Below are positions 1-9,094 of a stretch of DNA of 64,000 bases, one piece after another. Source of the DNA: Bacteroidales bacterium M8 (GTDB taxonomy: Bacteria > Bacteroidota > Bacteroidia > Bacteroidales > Muribaculaceae); assembly GCA_001689495.1 (NCBI GenBank), contig LUJS01000024.1, positions 15,966-79,965 of the forward strand, in the 5' to 3' direction. The notes under the pieces are model-generated. The model was not told the DNA's origin and did not search any database. It saw nothing but the letters and a program-made list of their open reading frames with translations. The position numbers and the translations under genes are program-made. How positions within the stretch are numbered: the first letter of the stretch is position 1; every line of letters starts with the position of its first letter.

Positions 1-787
1 TGACGGCGCCGTCAAAGCCCCACTCGCCTCGCAGTATGTCGTTGAGCAGCCTTTGGTTGTGGCAGCAGTGCTCGTCCCACACCTGATTGTAGGCCCCCAT
101 GATGCTCCAAGCCTTGCCATCCTCGACGGCACGCTTGAACGCAGGGAGATATATCTCGTAGAGGGCGCGGTCAGAGAGCTTGACATTGATGCTGCCGCGC
201 CACTTCTCCTGATTGTTCAGGGCAAAGTGCTTCACGCATGCAGCCACGCCGTTTTTCTGCAATTCCTGCACATAGGGCACCACCATCTCGCCCGCGAGAT
301 AGGGATCCTCGCCCATGTACTCGAAGTTGCGGCCGTTGAGGGGCGTGCGATAGATATTGACGCCGGGGCCGAGCAACACGTCCTTCTCGCGATAGCGCGC
401 CTCCTCGCCCACGTTCTTGCCATAGATCGCCGACATCTCGGGATTCCATGTCGCGGCGAGGGCCGTGAGGGCGGGGAATGCCGTTATGGCGTCGTTGGTC
501 CAATTGGAATATCCCCAGTCATTCCAGTTTATCTCGGCGCGGACGCCGTGAGGGCCGTCGCTCATCCATATCTCGGGAATGCCGAGGCGAGGCACGCCCG
601 GCGACGAGAACTTGCTCTGGGCATGACAGAGGGCTACTTTCTCCTCGAGGGTCATGCGCGAGAGTGCATCCTCGACACGCTCCTCTATCGGTCTGGTCTT
701 GTCCAGATAGACCGGAGTATCGGTTTTGGCCACGGCGGCAACAGTCGTCACCAAAGAGGCTGATAAAAGAAAATGTTTGATCTGCAT
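1..787 (-). CDS. GH3 family beta-glycosidase, partial (C-terminus beyond left edge)
   Basis: Only the first 262 codons are inside the window; the frame is open to base 1. The start at 785-787 is followed by a signal peptide (MQIKHFLLSASLVTTVAAVA), so the enzyme is exported. The rest matches the N-terminal TIM-barrel domain of GH3 beta-glucosidase/beta-xylosidase enzymes: the early RVEDALSRMTLEEKVAL segment, WMSDGPHGVR, GPGVNIYRTPLNGRNFEYMG, and KHFALNNQE with the conserved Lys-His pair. The catalytic Asp region and the C-terminal domain lie outside. It starts 15 nt after the GH2 gene and is probably co-transcribed, so the two likely act on the same beta-linked oligosaccharide. Exact substrate cannot be told. 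Confidence 0.9.
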   Translation of the reverse strand, partial: MQIKHFLLSASLVTTVAAVAKTDTPVYLDKTRPIEERVEDALSRMTLEEKVALCHAQSKFSSPGVPRLGIPEIWMSDGPHGVRAEINWNDWGYSNWTNDAITAFPALTALAATWNPEMSAIYGKNVGEEARYREKDVLLGPGVNIYRTPLNGRNFEYMGEDPYLAGEMVVPYVQELQKNGVAACVKHFALNNQEKWRGSINVKLSDRALYEIYLPAFKRAVEDGKAWSIMGAYNQVWDEHCCHNQRLLNDILRGEWGFDGAV

Positions 788-802
788 ATAGTGTGATAAT
801 GA

Positions 803-3325
803 TTATTTCGCCTTGACTGTCACGACACCATCTTTCAGGCCGTCGGACGATGCCTTTATCTCTATGTCGCCCGGCTTGCCCGAAGACCGGACAATCAGCA
901 TGGCCTTGCCGTAAAAAGCCTTGCGGCTGTCGGCCTTGAACGGCTCAAGCGATATGGGGGATCCGTTGTCGACGCCGACATTACTTCCGGCTCCTGATAC
1001 GGCAAATGATACCGTATTCTCGGCCCACGGGCAGAGGTTGCCATCCTTGTCCACTATCTCGACCGTCACGTAGCTCAGGTCCTTGCCGTCGGCATGGATT
1101 ACGCTACGGTCGGGGGTGAGCCTCACGGCATAAGGCTCGCCTGCCGTCTTTATGGTGCGGCGGGCAACCTCCCTGCCCTCCTTGCGCGAGACGGCCTCGA
1201 TCGTGCCCGGGGCGAACTTGACTCTCCAAGCCGAATGGTATTTGCCCACCTCGGGCTTTCTCACGCCCTGCGACTCTCCGTTGACAAAGAGCTCGACCTC
1301 GTCGGCGTTGTTATAGTATGCCCAAAGGTCAACCTCCTGTCCCGGCTGCCAGTTCCAGTGGGGGAAGAGATGAAGCACGTTGATGTCAGGCCTCCATTGG
1401 CTCTGATACATATAATAAACATCCTTAGGGATGCCGGCCAGATCGACAATGCCGAAGTATGAGCTTCGGGCGGGCCAGCCATAGGGCGTGGGCTCGCCGA
1501 GGTAGTCGAATCCGGTCCACACGAACTGTCCGGAGATGAAATCGTTGTTCTCGACCTCGGCCATTGACTTCTCGTGGCTTGAGCCCCACGGCACATGGCA
1601 GTTGTCGTAAGACGAACATGAGAACGACTCGTCATGGAACGGCTTGTCCCACCTCTCGGGCCATACATACATGCTGTCTGACGGCATTCGGTAATATCCG
1701 CGCGTCATCAGGCCCGAGACACTCTCGGTGACGATGAAAGGCATGAGGGGGAAGTTAAGGGGCACCTTGCCGAACCACTCGTCGTGGTAATTATAGCCTA
1801 TCACGTCGAGGGCGTTAGAGCGGAACAGGTGATTGCCGGGATTGGGCTCGTTGCATCCGGCCGTGACCGTGCGGGTCGAGTCAAGATTTCTCACCATGTC
1901 GGCGAGTTTCATCGTGAGCAACGAGTTGACGGACATCTCGGCATTCTCGGCGGCCAGCATCTCCTTGCCGTGGCCGAAGTTGAGAATCAGGTTGGCCTGC
2001 TCGAGCGACAGCGTGTCGGCATCGGCATGGCTCCACTGCTCGAGCACCTCGTTGCCGATGCTCCACATGAACACCGACGGATGGTTGCGGTCCCGTCGGA
2101 TAAGGTCAGTGAGGTCTCGCTCGTGCCACTCGCCGAAATAGCGGGCATAGTCATGCTCTGTCTTTTTCTTGCGCCACATGTCAAACGCCTCGTCCATCAC
2201 GAGAAGGCCCATCGAATCGCACAGCTCCAGCAATTCGGGCGCGGGAGGATTATGAGAGACGCGAATCGCGTTTGCGCCCATTTCCTTCATTATTTCGAGC
2301 TGGCGTTCTATGGCACGACGGTTAACGACCGCCCCAAGCGCGCCGGCATCGTGGTGCAGGCAGACGCCGCGTATCTTCATCCGCTCGCCGTTGAGCGAAA
2401 AGCCTTTGTCAGCGTCAATGGCAAGCGTCCTGAAACCGGTCTTGGTCTCGTATACTCCGGTCGTCTTACCGTCAGCCTCAAGTCGGGTCCGGACCGTATA
2501 CAACGACGGCGAGTCGGGCGACCAAAGCAGGGGCTTTTCAACCGACATCTTTTGTTGGCATACACTTTTGCCATTTACTGAAACCGATAGCGGCGTCTCG
2601 ACTTTAGCAACCTCCCTGCCCTCGGGATTGAGCAGGACGGTGACGACCTTGATGTCGGCGGCTTTGTCGGTGGTATTCTCCACCTCGGTCGCAATATCAA
2701 CCGTCGCGTCGCCGTCCGTAACGACCGGGACTATGTGCTGACCCCACAACGGGACAAAGACACCGTGAGTGTGCCTGAGCCAGACGTTTCGATAGATGCC
2801 GCAACCCGAATACCAGCGCGAGTTGGGCTGTTCGGCATTGTCGACCTTTACGGCGATAACATTCGGGCCCGAAGCGTTCAGATGGTCCGTTATGTCATAG
2901 CTGAACGACGCATATCCATAGGGACGTGTGCCGAGCAGATGACCGTTGACATAGACCGAGCTGTTCATGTAGGCCCCGTCAAAGTCAATGAAGACCCTGT
3001 CCCCCTTTTCAAGGCCGGCGGGCGTGTCGAAAGTCTTGCGATACCAGCCTATGCCGCCCGGCAGCGCGCCACCGCCGGTGCCCGAGGGATTGTCCTTGCT
3101 GAACCGGCCCTCTATGGCCCAGTCGTGCGGCAGGTCGAGGTTGCGCCATCCTGCAACGTCGAAGCCGGGGGCGGAACAGTCAGTGGTGTCGTCTGATTGT
3201 CTGAGGCTGAAGCTCCAGCCCTCGTTGAACGACTCACGGTCATTCAGACGGTTGCCGGGCCCCGTAGAACAAGCTCCGAGGACCAGCAACATCATTACTA
3301 ATTGTATGTATCGGAATACAGTCAT
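803..3325 (-). CDS. GH2 family beta-galactosidase-like lipoprotein
   Basis: 840-residue glycoside hydrolase family 2 protein. The N-terminus is a lipoprotein signal with lipobox LGAC (Cys19), so it is membrane-anchored in periplasm or outer membrane. Order: sugar-binding jelly roll (about 30-195), immunoglobulin-like domain (195-300), TIM barrel (300-600), then C-terminal Ig-like domains of the DUF4982 kind (about 640-840). The acid/base Glu is in WSIGNE (about E426) and the likely nucleophile in VTES (about E534). The family includes beta-galactosidases, glucuronidases and mannosidases; galactosidase is the likeliest but is not proven by sequence alone. It is upstream of the GH3 gene in the same orientation. 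Confidence 0.9.
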   Translation of the reverse strand: MTVFRYIQLVMMLLVLGACSTGPGNRLNDRESFNEGWSFSLRQSDDTTDCSAPGFDVAGWRNLDLPHDWAIEGRFSKDNPSGTGGGALPGGIGWYRKTFDTPAGLEKGDRVFIDFDGAYMNSSVYVNGHLLGTRPYGYASFSYDITDHLNASGPNVIAVKVDNAEQPNSRWYSGCGIYRNVWLRHTHGVFVPLWGQHIVPVVTDGDATVDIATEVENTTDKAADIKVVTVLLNPEGREVAKVETPLSVSVNGKSVCQQKMSVEKPLLWSPDSPSLYTVRTRLEADGKTTGVYETKTGFRTLAIDADKGFSLNGERMKIRGVCLHHDAGALGAVVNRRAIERQLEIMKEMGANAIRVSHNPPAPELLELCDSMGLLVMDEAFDMWRKKKTEHDYARYFGEWHERDLTDLIRRDRNHPSVFMWSIGNEVLEQWSHADADTLSLEQANLILNFGHGKEMLAAENAEMSVNSLLTMKLADMVRNLDSTRTVTAGCNEPNPGNHLFRSNALDVIGYNYHDEWFGKVPLNFPLMPFIVTESVSGLMTRGYYRMPSDSMYVWPERWDKPFHDESFSCSSYDNCHVPWGSSHEKSMAEVENNDFISGQFVWTGFDYLGEPTPYGWPARSSYFGIVDLAGIPKDVYYMYQSQWRPDINVLHLFPHWNWQPGQEVDLWAYYNNADEVELFVNGESQGVRKPEVGKYHSAWRVKFAPGTIEAVSRKEGREVARRTIKTAGEPYAVRLTPDRSVIHADGKDLSYVTVEIVDKDGNLCPWAENTVSFAVSGAGSNVGVDNGSPISLEPFKADSRKAFYGKAMLIVRSSGKPGDIEIKASSDGLKDGVVTVKAK

Positions 3326-3383
3326 CTTGCAGTGTTTAATGTTCAGGGTATTGCATTCATGTTTCGCCGACTTACAGTCAATG

Positions 3384-3391
3384 CAAAATTA
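3384..3391 (-). promoter_or_regulatory. Putative -7 element of the GH2-GH3 operon
   Basis: The minus strand reads TAATTTTG, a match to the Bacteroidota TAnnTTTG box, about 58 nt upstream of the GH2 start. No TTTG was found at the expected -33 spacing, so this is a weak call. Confidence 0.35.
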
Positions 3392-3452
3392 GGGAAAATC
3401 CATCATCCCGGACTTGTTAAATGTTGCCCGAAACTTGACCAAAAACAAATAT

Positions 3453-4379
3453 TTAGCTCTCGGCGAGACTGCGGAAGACGATGTCAGAGATGTCGGCTAT
3501 GATTTTCTCGGTCGATTCCATGTCATAGGCCGAATCGGCCACGAACACGGCAATGGCATAGCCGTGGCGATTTGGCAGGAAGACCATACCGGCATCATTG
3601 ACGGCCATGATTCTGCCACGGCCGTCGACATCGCCCGTGCCGGTCTTGTGCCCTATCACGGCATTGGTCGCCGCAAGAGGCGCCGGGAGCCTGTTGACAC
3701 CCGTGCTGCACGATAGCATTATGGCTCCTATGGCCTCGTGTATCGAGCTTTGGTGAAACATATCCTGACGATAGAACTCATCGAACAGTGCCGCCATTGC
3801 AACGGGGGTGGATGTATTGAGATTGCAGAGCATCGGGTCGCGATGCATCTCGTCTTCGGTCGAACGGATGCTGATGTCATCATGGCCCATGGCCTTCATC
3901 AGCGAGTCGGCCTTGTTCGGACCGCCTATCAGGGCGAAAAGTATGTCACAGGCATTGTTGTCGCTCTGCCCTACCGAATATTCGAGCAACTCGGACAGCG
4001 GCAGACCCAGATTCCGCACGCCATGTTTCTCTCGCATCGGGCTCCATGTGTTCGTCCTTATCGAATCCGCCTTGATGGAGATGGTATCCTTAACGTCGAT
4101 GCCGTTTTTAAGGCAGTAATCTGCCACCGCCAGCGCCTGCGGGAACTTGTAGACACTAAGCATCGGGAAATCCCTGCCGCCATTGACAGACACCGTGTCG
4201 GTGCCGTCGTATATGACCGCGACCCCTATCCTCGCATCCTTGCCTTCGATATATTCAGCCAGTTCGGCCTTCAAACGGTCAAGCCGGTCGGCAACGGCGT
4301 CATCTTTCCGGGCGCTGCACCCCGTGCCCAAGAGACCGGCAAGCAACGTGAGGACGAATAATTTGAAAACCCAAGTCAT
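3453..4379 (-). CDS. Class A serine beta-lactamase
   Basis: 308 residues from the ATG at 4377-4379. A longer in-frame start at 4523 would run into lpd and is rejected. The N-terminus is a hydrophobic export signal with a possible, weak lipobox ending at Cys21. All class A landmarks are present: SVYK (S75, K78), SDN loop (S139-N141), the omega-loop TEDEMH (E175 as general base) and KTG (K245-G247). The EDEMH form of the omega loop resembles the Bacteroidota CfxA/PER/VEB branch (subclass A2). It lies 34 nt after lpd with no visible terminator, so it may be read through from the glycine-cleavage operon. Periplasmic beta-lactam hydrolysis is expected; spectrum is unknown. Confidence 0.88.
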   Translation of the reverse strand: MTWVFKLFVLTLLAGLLGTGCSARKDDAVADRLDRLKAELAEYIEGKDARIGVAVIYDGTDTVSVNGGRDFPMLSVYKFPQALAVADYCLKNGIDVKDTISIKADSIRTNTWSPMREKHGVRNLGLPLSELLEYSVGQSDNNACDILFALIGGPNKADSLMKAMGHDDISIRSTEDEMHRDPMLCNLNTSTPVAMAALFDEFYRQDMFHQSSIHEAIGAIMLSCSTGVNRLPAPLAATNAVIGHKTGTGDVDGRGRIMAVNDAGMVFLPNRHGYAIAVFVADSAYDMESTEKIIADISDIVFRSLAES

Positions 4380-4413
4380 AAAACCACACAGATGGACGGG
4401 CCGTTGCGCTGAG

Positions 4414-5724
4414 TCAGGGTATGGCGGCCGGCAATACCTCGGACAACGTGGGGTGCGTATGTATGGCCTCACGGATAGAATCGGCACCAAGTCGGGCGGT
4501 GATGGCGAGCGTGGCCTCGGCAATCAGGTCGGAGGCATGCGGCCCAACGATATGACATCCGAGCAACCTGCCGTCTTCGGCCGACACGATAGTCTTGACC
4601 ATGCCGTCGGGCTCGCCCATCGCGCGGGCCTTGCCGTTGGCCTGAAATGTCGAGCGGCCTATTTTTACGTTCAGTCCCTGCTGCTCGCACTCGCGTTCGG
4701 TGAGTCCGACCATCGCGCACTCGGGACGTGTGAAGACCGCCGACGGAACAGGTCCGAGAGTCCGTCGAAGACCCAGAGCAATCTCCCCTTGTGCCGTCGC
4801 CGCATGGGCAAGCATACAGAGCCCGTTGACATCGCCGATGGCATAGACGGTGACATCGCCGTGGCGCATCAGGACCATATCGGAATCCACTTTGAGGAAT
4901 CCGCGGTCGGTGAGCGGGGCACCCGCCTCGACAAGGCCGTCGGGTATTACGGGCCTGCGCCCTACCGACATCAGCACCATCGCGGACTGCACGGTCTTCT
5001 CCTTGCCCTTGGCGGTATAGACGACACCGCCGTCGGGAGTTATCTCCTTGACAACGGCATCGGTGATGACATTGATCTTGCGGCGTTTCAGGGCCATGCG
5101 CAGACGTTTTGCGATCTCTGCGTCAAAAGGTGGCAGAATCTCGGGAGTGCCCTCGATGACAGTGACATCCACGCCGAAGCTCTTGAGCACCGAAGCGAAT
5201 TCGAGGCCGATGACGCCGCCGCCGATAACGGTCACTGACTCGGGCAGCGATGTCAGTTCGAGAAACTCGTCGCTGGTCAGGGCATACTCCGCGCCGGGAA
5301 TATTGATGCGAGCAGGTTTCGATCCCGTGGCCACGATGATGACGGGCGCACTATATACGGCATCACCCACTGCAACCTCGGTCGGCGAGATGAATCTCGC
5401 ATCGCCGTTCACCACCTCGACATCCCTGAGCACCTGAGCCACCCCCTCGCGCAACGACGAGACGACGGCATCCTTGCGGGCGGCAACAGCAGCATAGTCC
5501 ACCGCCGGGGCCTGCGCACCGATGCCGTATTCTGCGGCAGAGGCGATCGTATCGGCAACCTCGGCCGACCGGCAGAGGGCCTTGGTGGGTATGCATCCAC
5601 GGTTGAGGCATGTGCCGCCGAGATGGCCGCGCTCTATTAGGGTGACTTTCTTTCCGGTCGCCGCGGCACGGGCGGCAGTCTCATATCCTCCCGGTCCGGC
5701 TCCGATTATGATGATGTCAGACAT
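4414..5724 (-). CDS. lpdA: Dihydrolipoyl dehydrogenase (E3 / L-protein)
   Basis: 436 residues starting MSDIIIIGAGPGG; this ATG (5722-5724) is preferred to one 17 codons upstream because the FAD Rossmann motif begins at once, as in all family members. The redox-active disulfide is in GGTCLNRGCIPTK, the second nucleotide-binding fold in VIGGGVIGLEFA, and the C-terminal catalytic His-Glu pair in HPTLSE. It reoxidises the dihydrolipoyl arm of GcvH using NAD+. Its position directly after gcvPB marks it as the E3 dedicated to glycine cleavage rather than to a 2-oxoacid dehydrogenase. Cytoplasmic. Confidence 0.95.
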   Translation of the reverse strand: MSDIIIIGAGPGGYETAARAAATGKKVTLIERGHLGGTCLNRGCIPTKALCRSAEVADTIASAAEYGIGAQAPAVDYAAVAARKDAVVSSLREGVAQVLRDVEVVNGDARFISPTEVAVGDAVYSAPVIIVATGSKPARINIPGAEYALTSDEFLELTSLPESVTVIGGGVIGLEFASVLKSFGVDVTVIEGTPEILPPFDAEIAKRLRMALKRRKINVITDAVVKEITPDGGVVYTAKGKEKTVQSAMVLMSVGRRPVIPDGLVEAGAPLTDRGFLKVDSDMVLMRHGDVTVYAIGDVNGLCMLAHAATAQGEIALGLRRTLGPVPSAVFTRPECAMVGLTERECEQQGLNVKIGRSTFQANGKARAMGEPDGMVKTIVSAEDGRLLGCHIVGPHASDLIAEATLAITARLGADSIREAIHTHPTLSEVLPAAIP

Positions 5725-5814
5725 GGCTGTAAGGTGTTTTGTGCAACGTGATGAGATAAGGCAGGGACCAACCACCTGACCAAAGTCGCGGCCGTTAATC
5801 CCTGCTTTTGTGAA

Positions 5815-7290
5815 TCAATAATATTTCAGTTTGGGATTCAGCGCGGCCTCCGTGTCGTCGGGGCGCCCTATGGGAGTGTTGTGGGGCGCGGTCTTGACGA
5901 CGTCGGGATTCTCGCGCGCCTCGCGTGCGATCTCACGCATCACGGCTATGAATCCGTCAAGGGTCTCGAGGCTCTCGCTCTCGGTGGGCTCGATCATCAG
6001 CGACTCGTGGAAGAGCAACGGGAAGTAGATGGTCGGAGCGTGATAGCCGTAATCGAGTAGCCGCTTGGCGACATCGAGCGTGGTGACGCCCGTAGACTTG
6101 TCCTTGAGTCCGTCAAAGACAAATTCGTGCTTGCATACACCCTCGATGGGCAGCAGGTAGTCCTCCTTGAGCGACTCCTTGATATAGTTCGCGGCGAGGG
6201 TTGCCAGCGGTCCGGCCAGAGCGAGGCCCTGACGCCCGAGCGTGAGGATATAGGCGAGCGCCTTGAGCTCGACGGTGAAATTGCCGAGGAACGAAGAGAT
6301 GCGTCCCAGCGACCCGTCGCGATTCTCGACGCGGAATCTGACGGCACCATATCCGTCAACCTCGTCCGTGGCTATCTTCACGACCCTCGGATTGGGCAGG
6401 AACTGCTCGAGGCCCGCCCTGACGCCGACAGGACCCGAGCCGGGACCGCCGCCGCCGTGGGGTGTCGAGAATGTCTTGTGCAGGTTTATGTGCATCACGT
6501 CAAAGCCCATGTCGCCGGGACGCGCCACGCCGAGCATCGGGTTGAGGTTTGCACCGTCATAATAGAGCAGCGCGCCACAGTCGTGTACCAGTCCGGCTAT
6601 CTCGGGGATGGACCTCTCGAACAGGCCGAGCGTGTTGGGATTGGTCATCATCACCGCCGCCACGGTCTCGTCGAGCAGAGGACGAAGGGCCTCGACATCT
6701 ACTGTGCCGTCGGCAAGCGACTTCACCTCGACCACCTTGAGTCCGGCCACGGCTGCCGACGCCGGGTTGGTGCCGTGAACCGAGTCGGGTACTATCACCT
6801 TGGTCCTCACCACATCGCCGCGGCTCATGTGATAAGCCCTTATCACCATGAGGCCGGTCAGCTCTCCGTGGGCGCCGGCGTATGGATTGAGCGTGAACTC
6901 GGCCATGCCTCCTATCTCGGACAGCGACCTCTCGAGGTCATAGTAAGCCTCGAGCGCACCCTGCACGGTCTCGACAGGCTGCATGGGGTGCAGTCTGTTG
7001 AACGACGGCATGGCGGCAATCTCTTCGTTGATCTTGGGATTGTACTTCATCGTACACGACCCGAGGGGGTAAAATCCGGTGTCGACGCCAAAATTGCCCA
7101 TCGACAGGTTGGTATAGTGTCGCACCACTGTCGGCTCGTCGACTTCGGGGAGCTTCGGAGCCTCGCCGCGCATCAGACCCGCCGGAAGCGACGAGAACGA
7201 GTCGGCATAACGGTTCTTTCTGAGCATTGTGCCCCTGCGGCCTTTGGCCGAGAGGTCGAAAATCAGTTTGTCGTAATGTGTCGCGTTCAT
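5815..7290 (-). CDS. gcvPB: Glycine dehydrogenase (decarboxylating) subunit 2
   Basis: 491 residues, the usual length of the C-terminal half of split P-protein. The PLP lysine is in NLHKTFSTPHGGGGPG (K272), followed by the glycine-rich strip typical of GcvPB. With GcvPA it decarboxylates glycine and passes the aminomethyl group to lipoyl-GcvH. Its start overlaps the gcvPA stop by 4 nt, consistent with coupled translation and a 1:1 complex. The split form is usual in Bacteroidota-type and Gram-positive systems, unlike the fused enzyme of proteobacteria. Confidence 0.96.
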   Translation of the reverse strand: MNATHYDKLIFDLSAKGRRGTMLRKNRYADSFSSLPAGLMRGEAPKLPEVDEPTVVRHYTNLSMGNFGVDTGFYPLGSCTMKYNPKINEEIAAMPSFNRLHPMQPVETVQGALEAYYDLERSLSEIGGMAEFTLNPYAGAHGELTGLMVIRAYHMSRGDVVRTKVIVPDSVHGTNPASAAVAGLKVVEVKSLADGTVDVEALRPLLDETVAAVMMTNPNTLGLFERSIPEIAGLVHDCGALLYYDGANLNPMLGVARPGDMGFDVMHINLHKTFSTPHGGGGPGSGPVGVRAGLEQFLPNPRVVKIATDEVDGYGAVRFRVENRDGSLGRISSFLGNFTVELKALAYILTLGRQGLALAGPLATLAANYIKESLKEDYLLPIEGVCKHEFVFDGLKDKSTGVTTLDVAKRLLDYGYHAPTIYFPLLFHESLMIEPTESESLETLDGFIAVMREIAREARENPDVVKTAPHNTPIGRPDDTEAALNPKLKYY

Positions 7291-8645
7291 GATTCCGGAG
7301 TTTGGGTCTTGCCTTCGGCGGCAAGGGTGGCGTAATATGTCATCAGGTTCAGCTCGGCCAGAGTGCGGCGCTCGGTCACGGCCACGAGCAGAGTGTCATC
7401 GCCGATGCGGACACCGGGCAGGATATTCTTCTGCGCGCAGAGGCGGCTGAAAGCCTCGAACTTCTTCTCGTCGCGGTATCTCAGGGCAAATTCGTTGAGA
7501 TAGGGAGCGTCGGGATACTTCATTTCAAAAAGCCCGGTCTCGCACAGGCTCTTGGCAAGGTAATGGGCACCGTCGCAACCGAGCCTGTTGACCTCGGCCA
7601 TGCCCTCGGGGCCCATCAGCGAGAGATATACCGCGGCATAGAGCGACATCAGTCCCTGATTGGAGCAGATGTTGGATGTCGCCTTGTCGCGTCTGATATG
7701 CTGCTCGCGCGCCTGAAGGGTCAGCACGTATGCCGTGCGCCCCTCGGCGTCCTTGGTCTCGCCTACGATTCGGCCCGGCAGCTTGCGCAACAGAGCCTGC
7801 GTGCAGCACATGTATCCCAGCCCGGGTCCTCCGTAGCCGAGAGGCATTCCGAGGCTCTGGGCCTCGCCCGCGGCAATGTCGGCACCCCATTCTCCCGGAG
7901 TCTTCAGCACAGCGAGAGCCGATGCGGGAGCCGTGAGGATGAACAATGCCTTGGAGGCATGGATGCTGTCGGCGACACCCGAGAGGTCTTCGAGAATACC
8001 ATTGAAGTTCGGAGTGGCGAGTGCGACCCCGGCCACATCCCCCTCGGCCAACATGGCGCGCATGGCCTCGAGGTCGGTGACTCCATCCTTCTCGGGAATG
8101 ACATCGAGCCTGATGCCGTGATAGCGGGCATAGGTGGCCATGACCTCGCGATATATCGGGTTGACAGTCGCGCTGACCAGCACGCGGTTGCGCTTGCGCG
8201 CATGGGCCACGGACATCATCATGGCCTCGGCGAGAGCAGTAGAGCCGTCGTACATCGAGGCGTTCGAGACATCGAGCCCCGTGAGCGAGCACATCATGGT
8301 CTGATACTCGAAGATGTATCTGAGCGTGCCCTGCGAAATCTCGGGCTGATAGGGGGTATAAGCCGTAAGGAACTCGGAACGCGAGATGATGTAGGGAATC
8401 ACCGCGGGGGCGTAGTGGTCGTAGAAGCCAGCACCGGCAAAACACACCATCGGGGTGTTACGCGAGGCGAGATTCTCGAAATACTCCCTCACCTCATCCT
8501 CGCTCATCGAGTCCGGAAGGTCGTAATCACGTCCGAGCCTCAGCGACTCGGGCACGTCGGCATAGAGATCCGAAAGGCTCCCCGCGCCGCACCGCTCGAG
8601 CATCTTGGCGATGTCGGCGGGGGTATGTGGAAAATAGGGAATCAA
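7287..8645 (-). CDS. gcvPA: Glycine dehydrogenase (decarboxylating) subunit 1
   Basis: 452 residues beginning MIPYFPHTPADIAKML, the characteristic GcvPA opening (YxPHTxxDxxxML). It has the PLP-enzyme fold but lacks the PLP lysine, which is supplied by GcvPB. Conserved segments include YTPYQPEISQGTLRYIFEYQ and NASMYDGSTALAEA. It forms the heterotetrameric P-protein with the overlapping downstream subunit. It sits 68 nt after gcvH; that gap contains no clear signal. Confidence 0.96.
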   Translation of the reverse strand: MIPYFPHTPADIAKMLERCGAGSLSDLYADVPESLRLGRDYDLPDSMSEDEVREYFENLASRNTPMVCFAGAGFYDHYAPAVIPYIISRSEFLTAYTPYQPEISQGTLRYIFEYQTMMCSLTGLDVSNASMYDGSTALAEAMMMSVAHARKRNRVLVSATVNPIYREVMATYARYHGIRLDVIPEKDGVTDLEAMRAMLAEGDVAGVALATPNFNGILEDLSGVADSIHASKALFILTAPASALAVLKTPGEWGADIAAGEAQSLGMPLGYGGPGLGYMCCTQALLRKLPGRIVGETKDAEGRTAYVLTLQAREQHIRRDKATSNICSNQGLMSLYAAVYLSLMGPEGMAEVNRLGCDGAHYLAKSLCETGLFEMKYPDAPYLNEFALRYRDEKKFEAFSRLCAQKNILPGVRIGDDTLLVAVTERRTLAELNLMTYYATLAAEGKTQTPES

Positions 8646-8713
8646 ATCTGAATCAATTAAATCGGTTGATAATCGGGATTCTGCATCAATCCTTTCTCAG
8701 ACAGAACGAGGCG

Positions 8714-9076
8714 TTATTTCAGCGACGCGAGATATGCCTCCTCGTCCATCAGCTTGTCGAGTTCGGCGGGATCGGTGAGCTCGACCTCGATTATCCAGTT
8801 GTTGACGGGGTCCTCGTTGAGCAGACGGGGATTGTCGATGAGCGCCTCGTTGATGTTGAGGACAGCACCGCTGACAGGTGCATAGAGGTCGCTGGCGGCC
8901 TTGACGCTCTCGACGGCGCCAAACTCCTCGCCGGCGGCGATGTCGTCGCCCTGCTCGGGCATGTCGACATAGACGATGTTGCCGAGTGCCTTCTGGGCAT
9001 AGTCGGTGATGCCGATGAAACCTTTGTTGCCGTCAGTGCGGATATATTCGTGCGAGGGTGAATAGTAAGTCTTCAT
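8714..9076 (-). CDS. gcvH: Glycine cleavage system H protein
   Basis: 120 residues, normal length. The lipoyl-attachment lysine is in AVESVKAASD (K59), followed by the SGAVLNINEAL segment of the lipoyl domain. It shuttles the aminomethyl group between P, T and L proteins. The neighbouring lplA can supply its lipoyl group. Located 18 nt after gcvT in the operon. Confidence 0.97.
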   Translation of the reverse strand: MKTYYSPSHEYIRTDGNKGFIGITDYAQKALGNIVYVDMPEQGDDIAAGEEFGAVESVKAASDLYAPVSGAVLNINEALIDNPRLLNEDPVNNWIIEVELTDPAELDKLMDEEAYLASLK

Positions 9077-9094
9077 ATTCGTGGGGTATTAGTG

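Noticed and set aside
6127..8651. Two long plus-strand frames opposite gcvPB and gcvPA
   Set aside because: Shadows of the glycine decarboxylase genes, same codon-bias effect.
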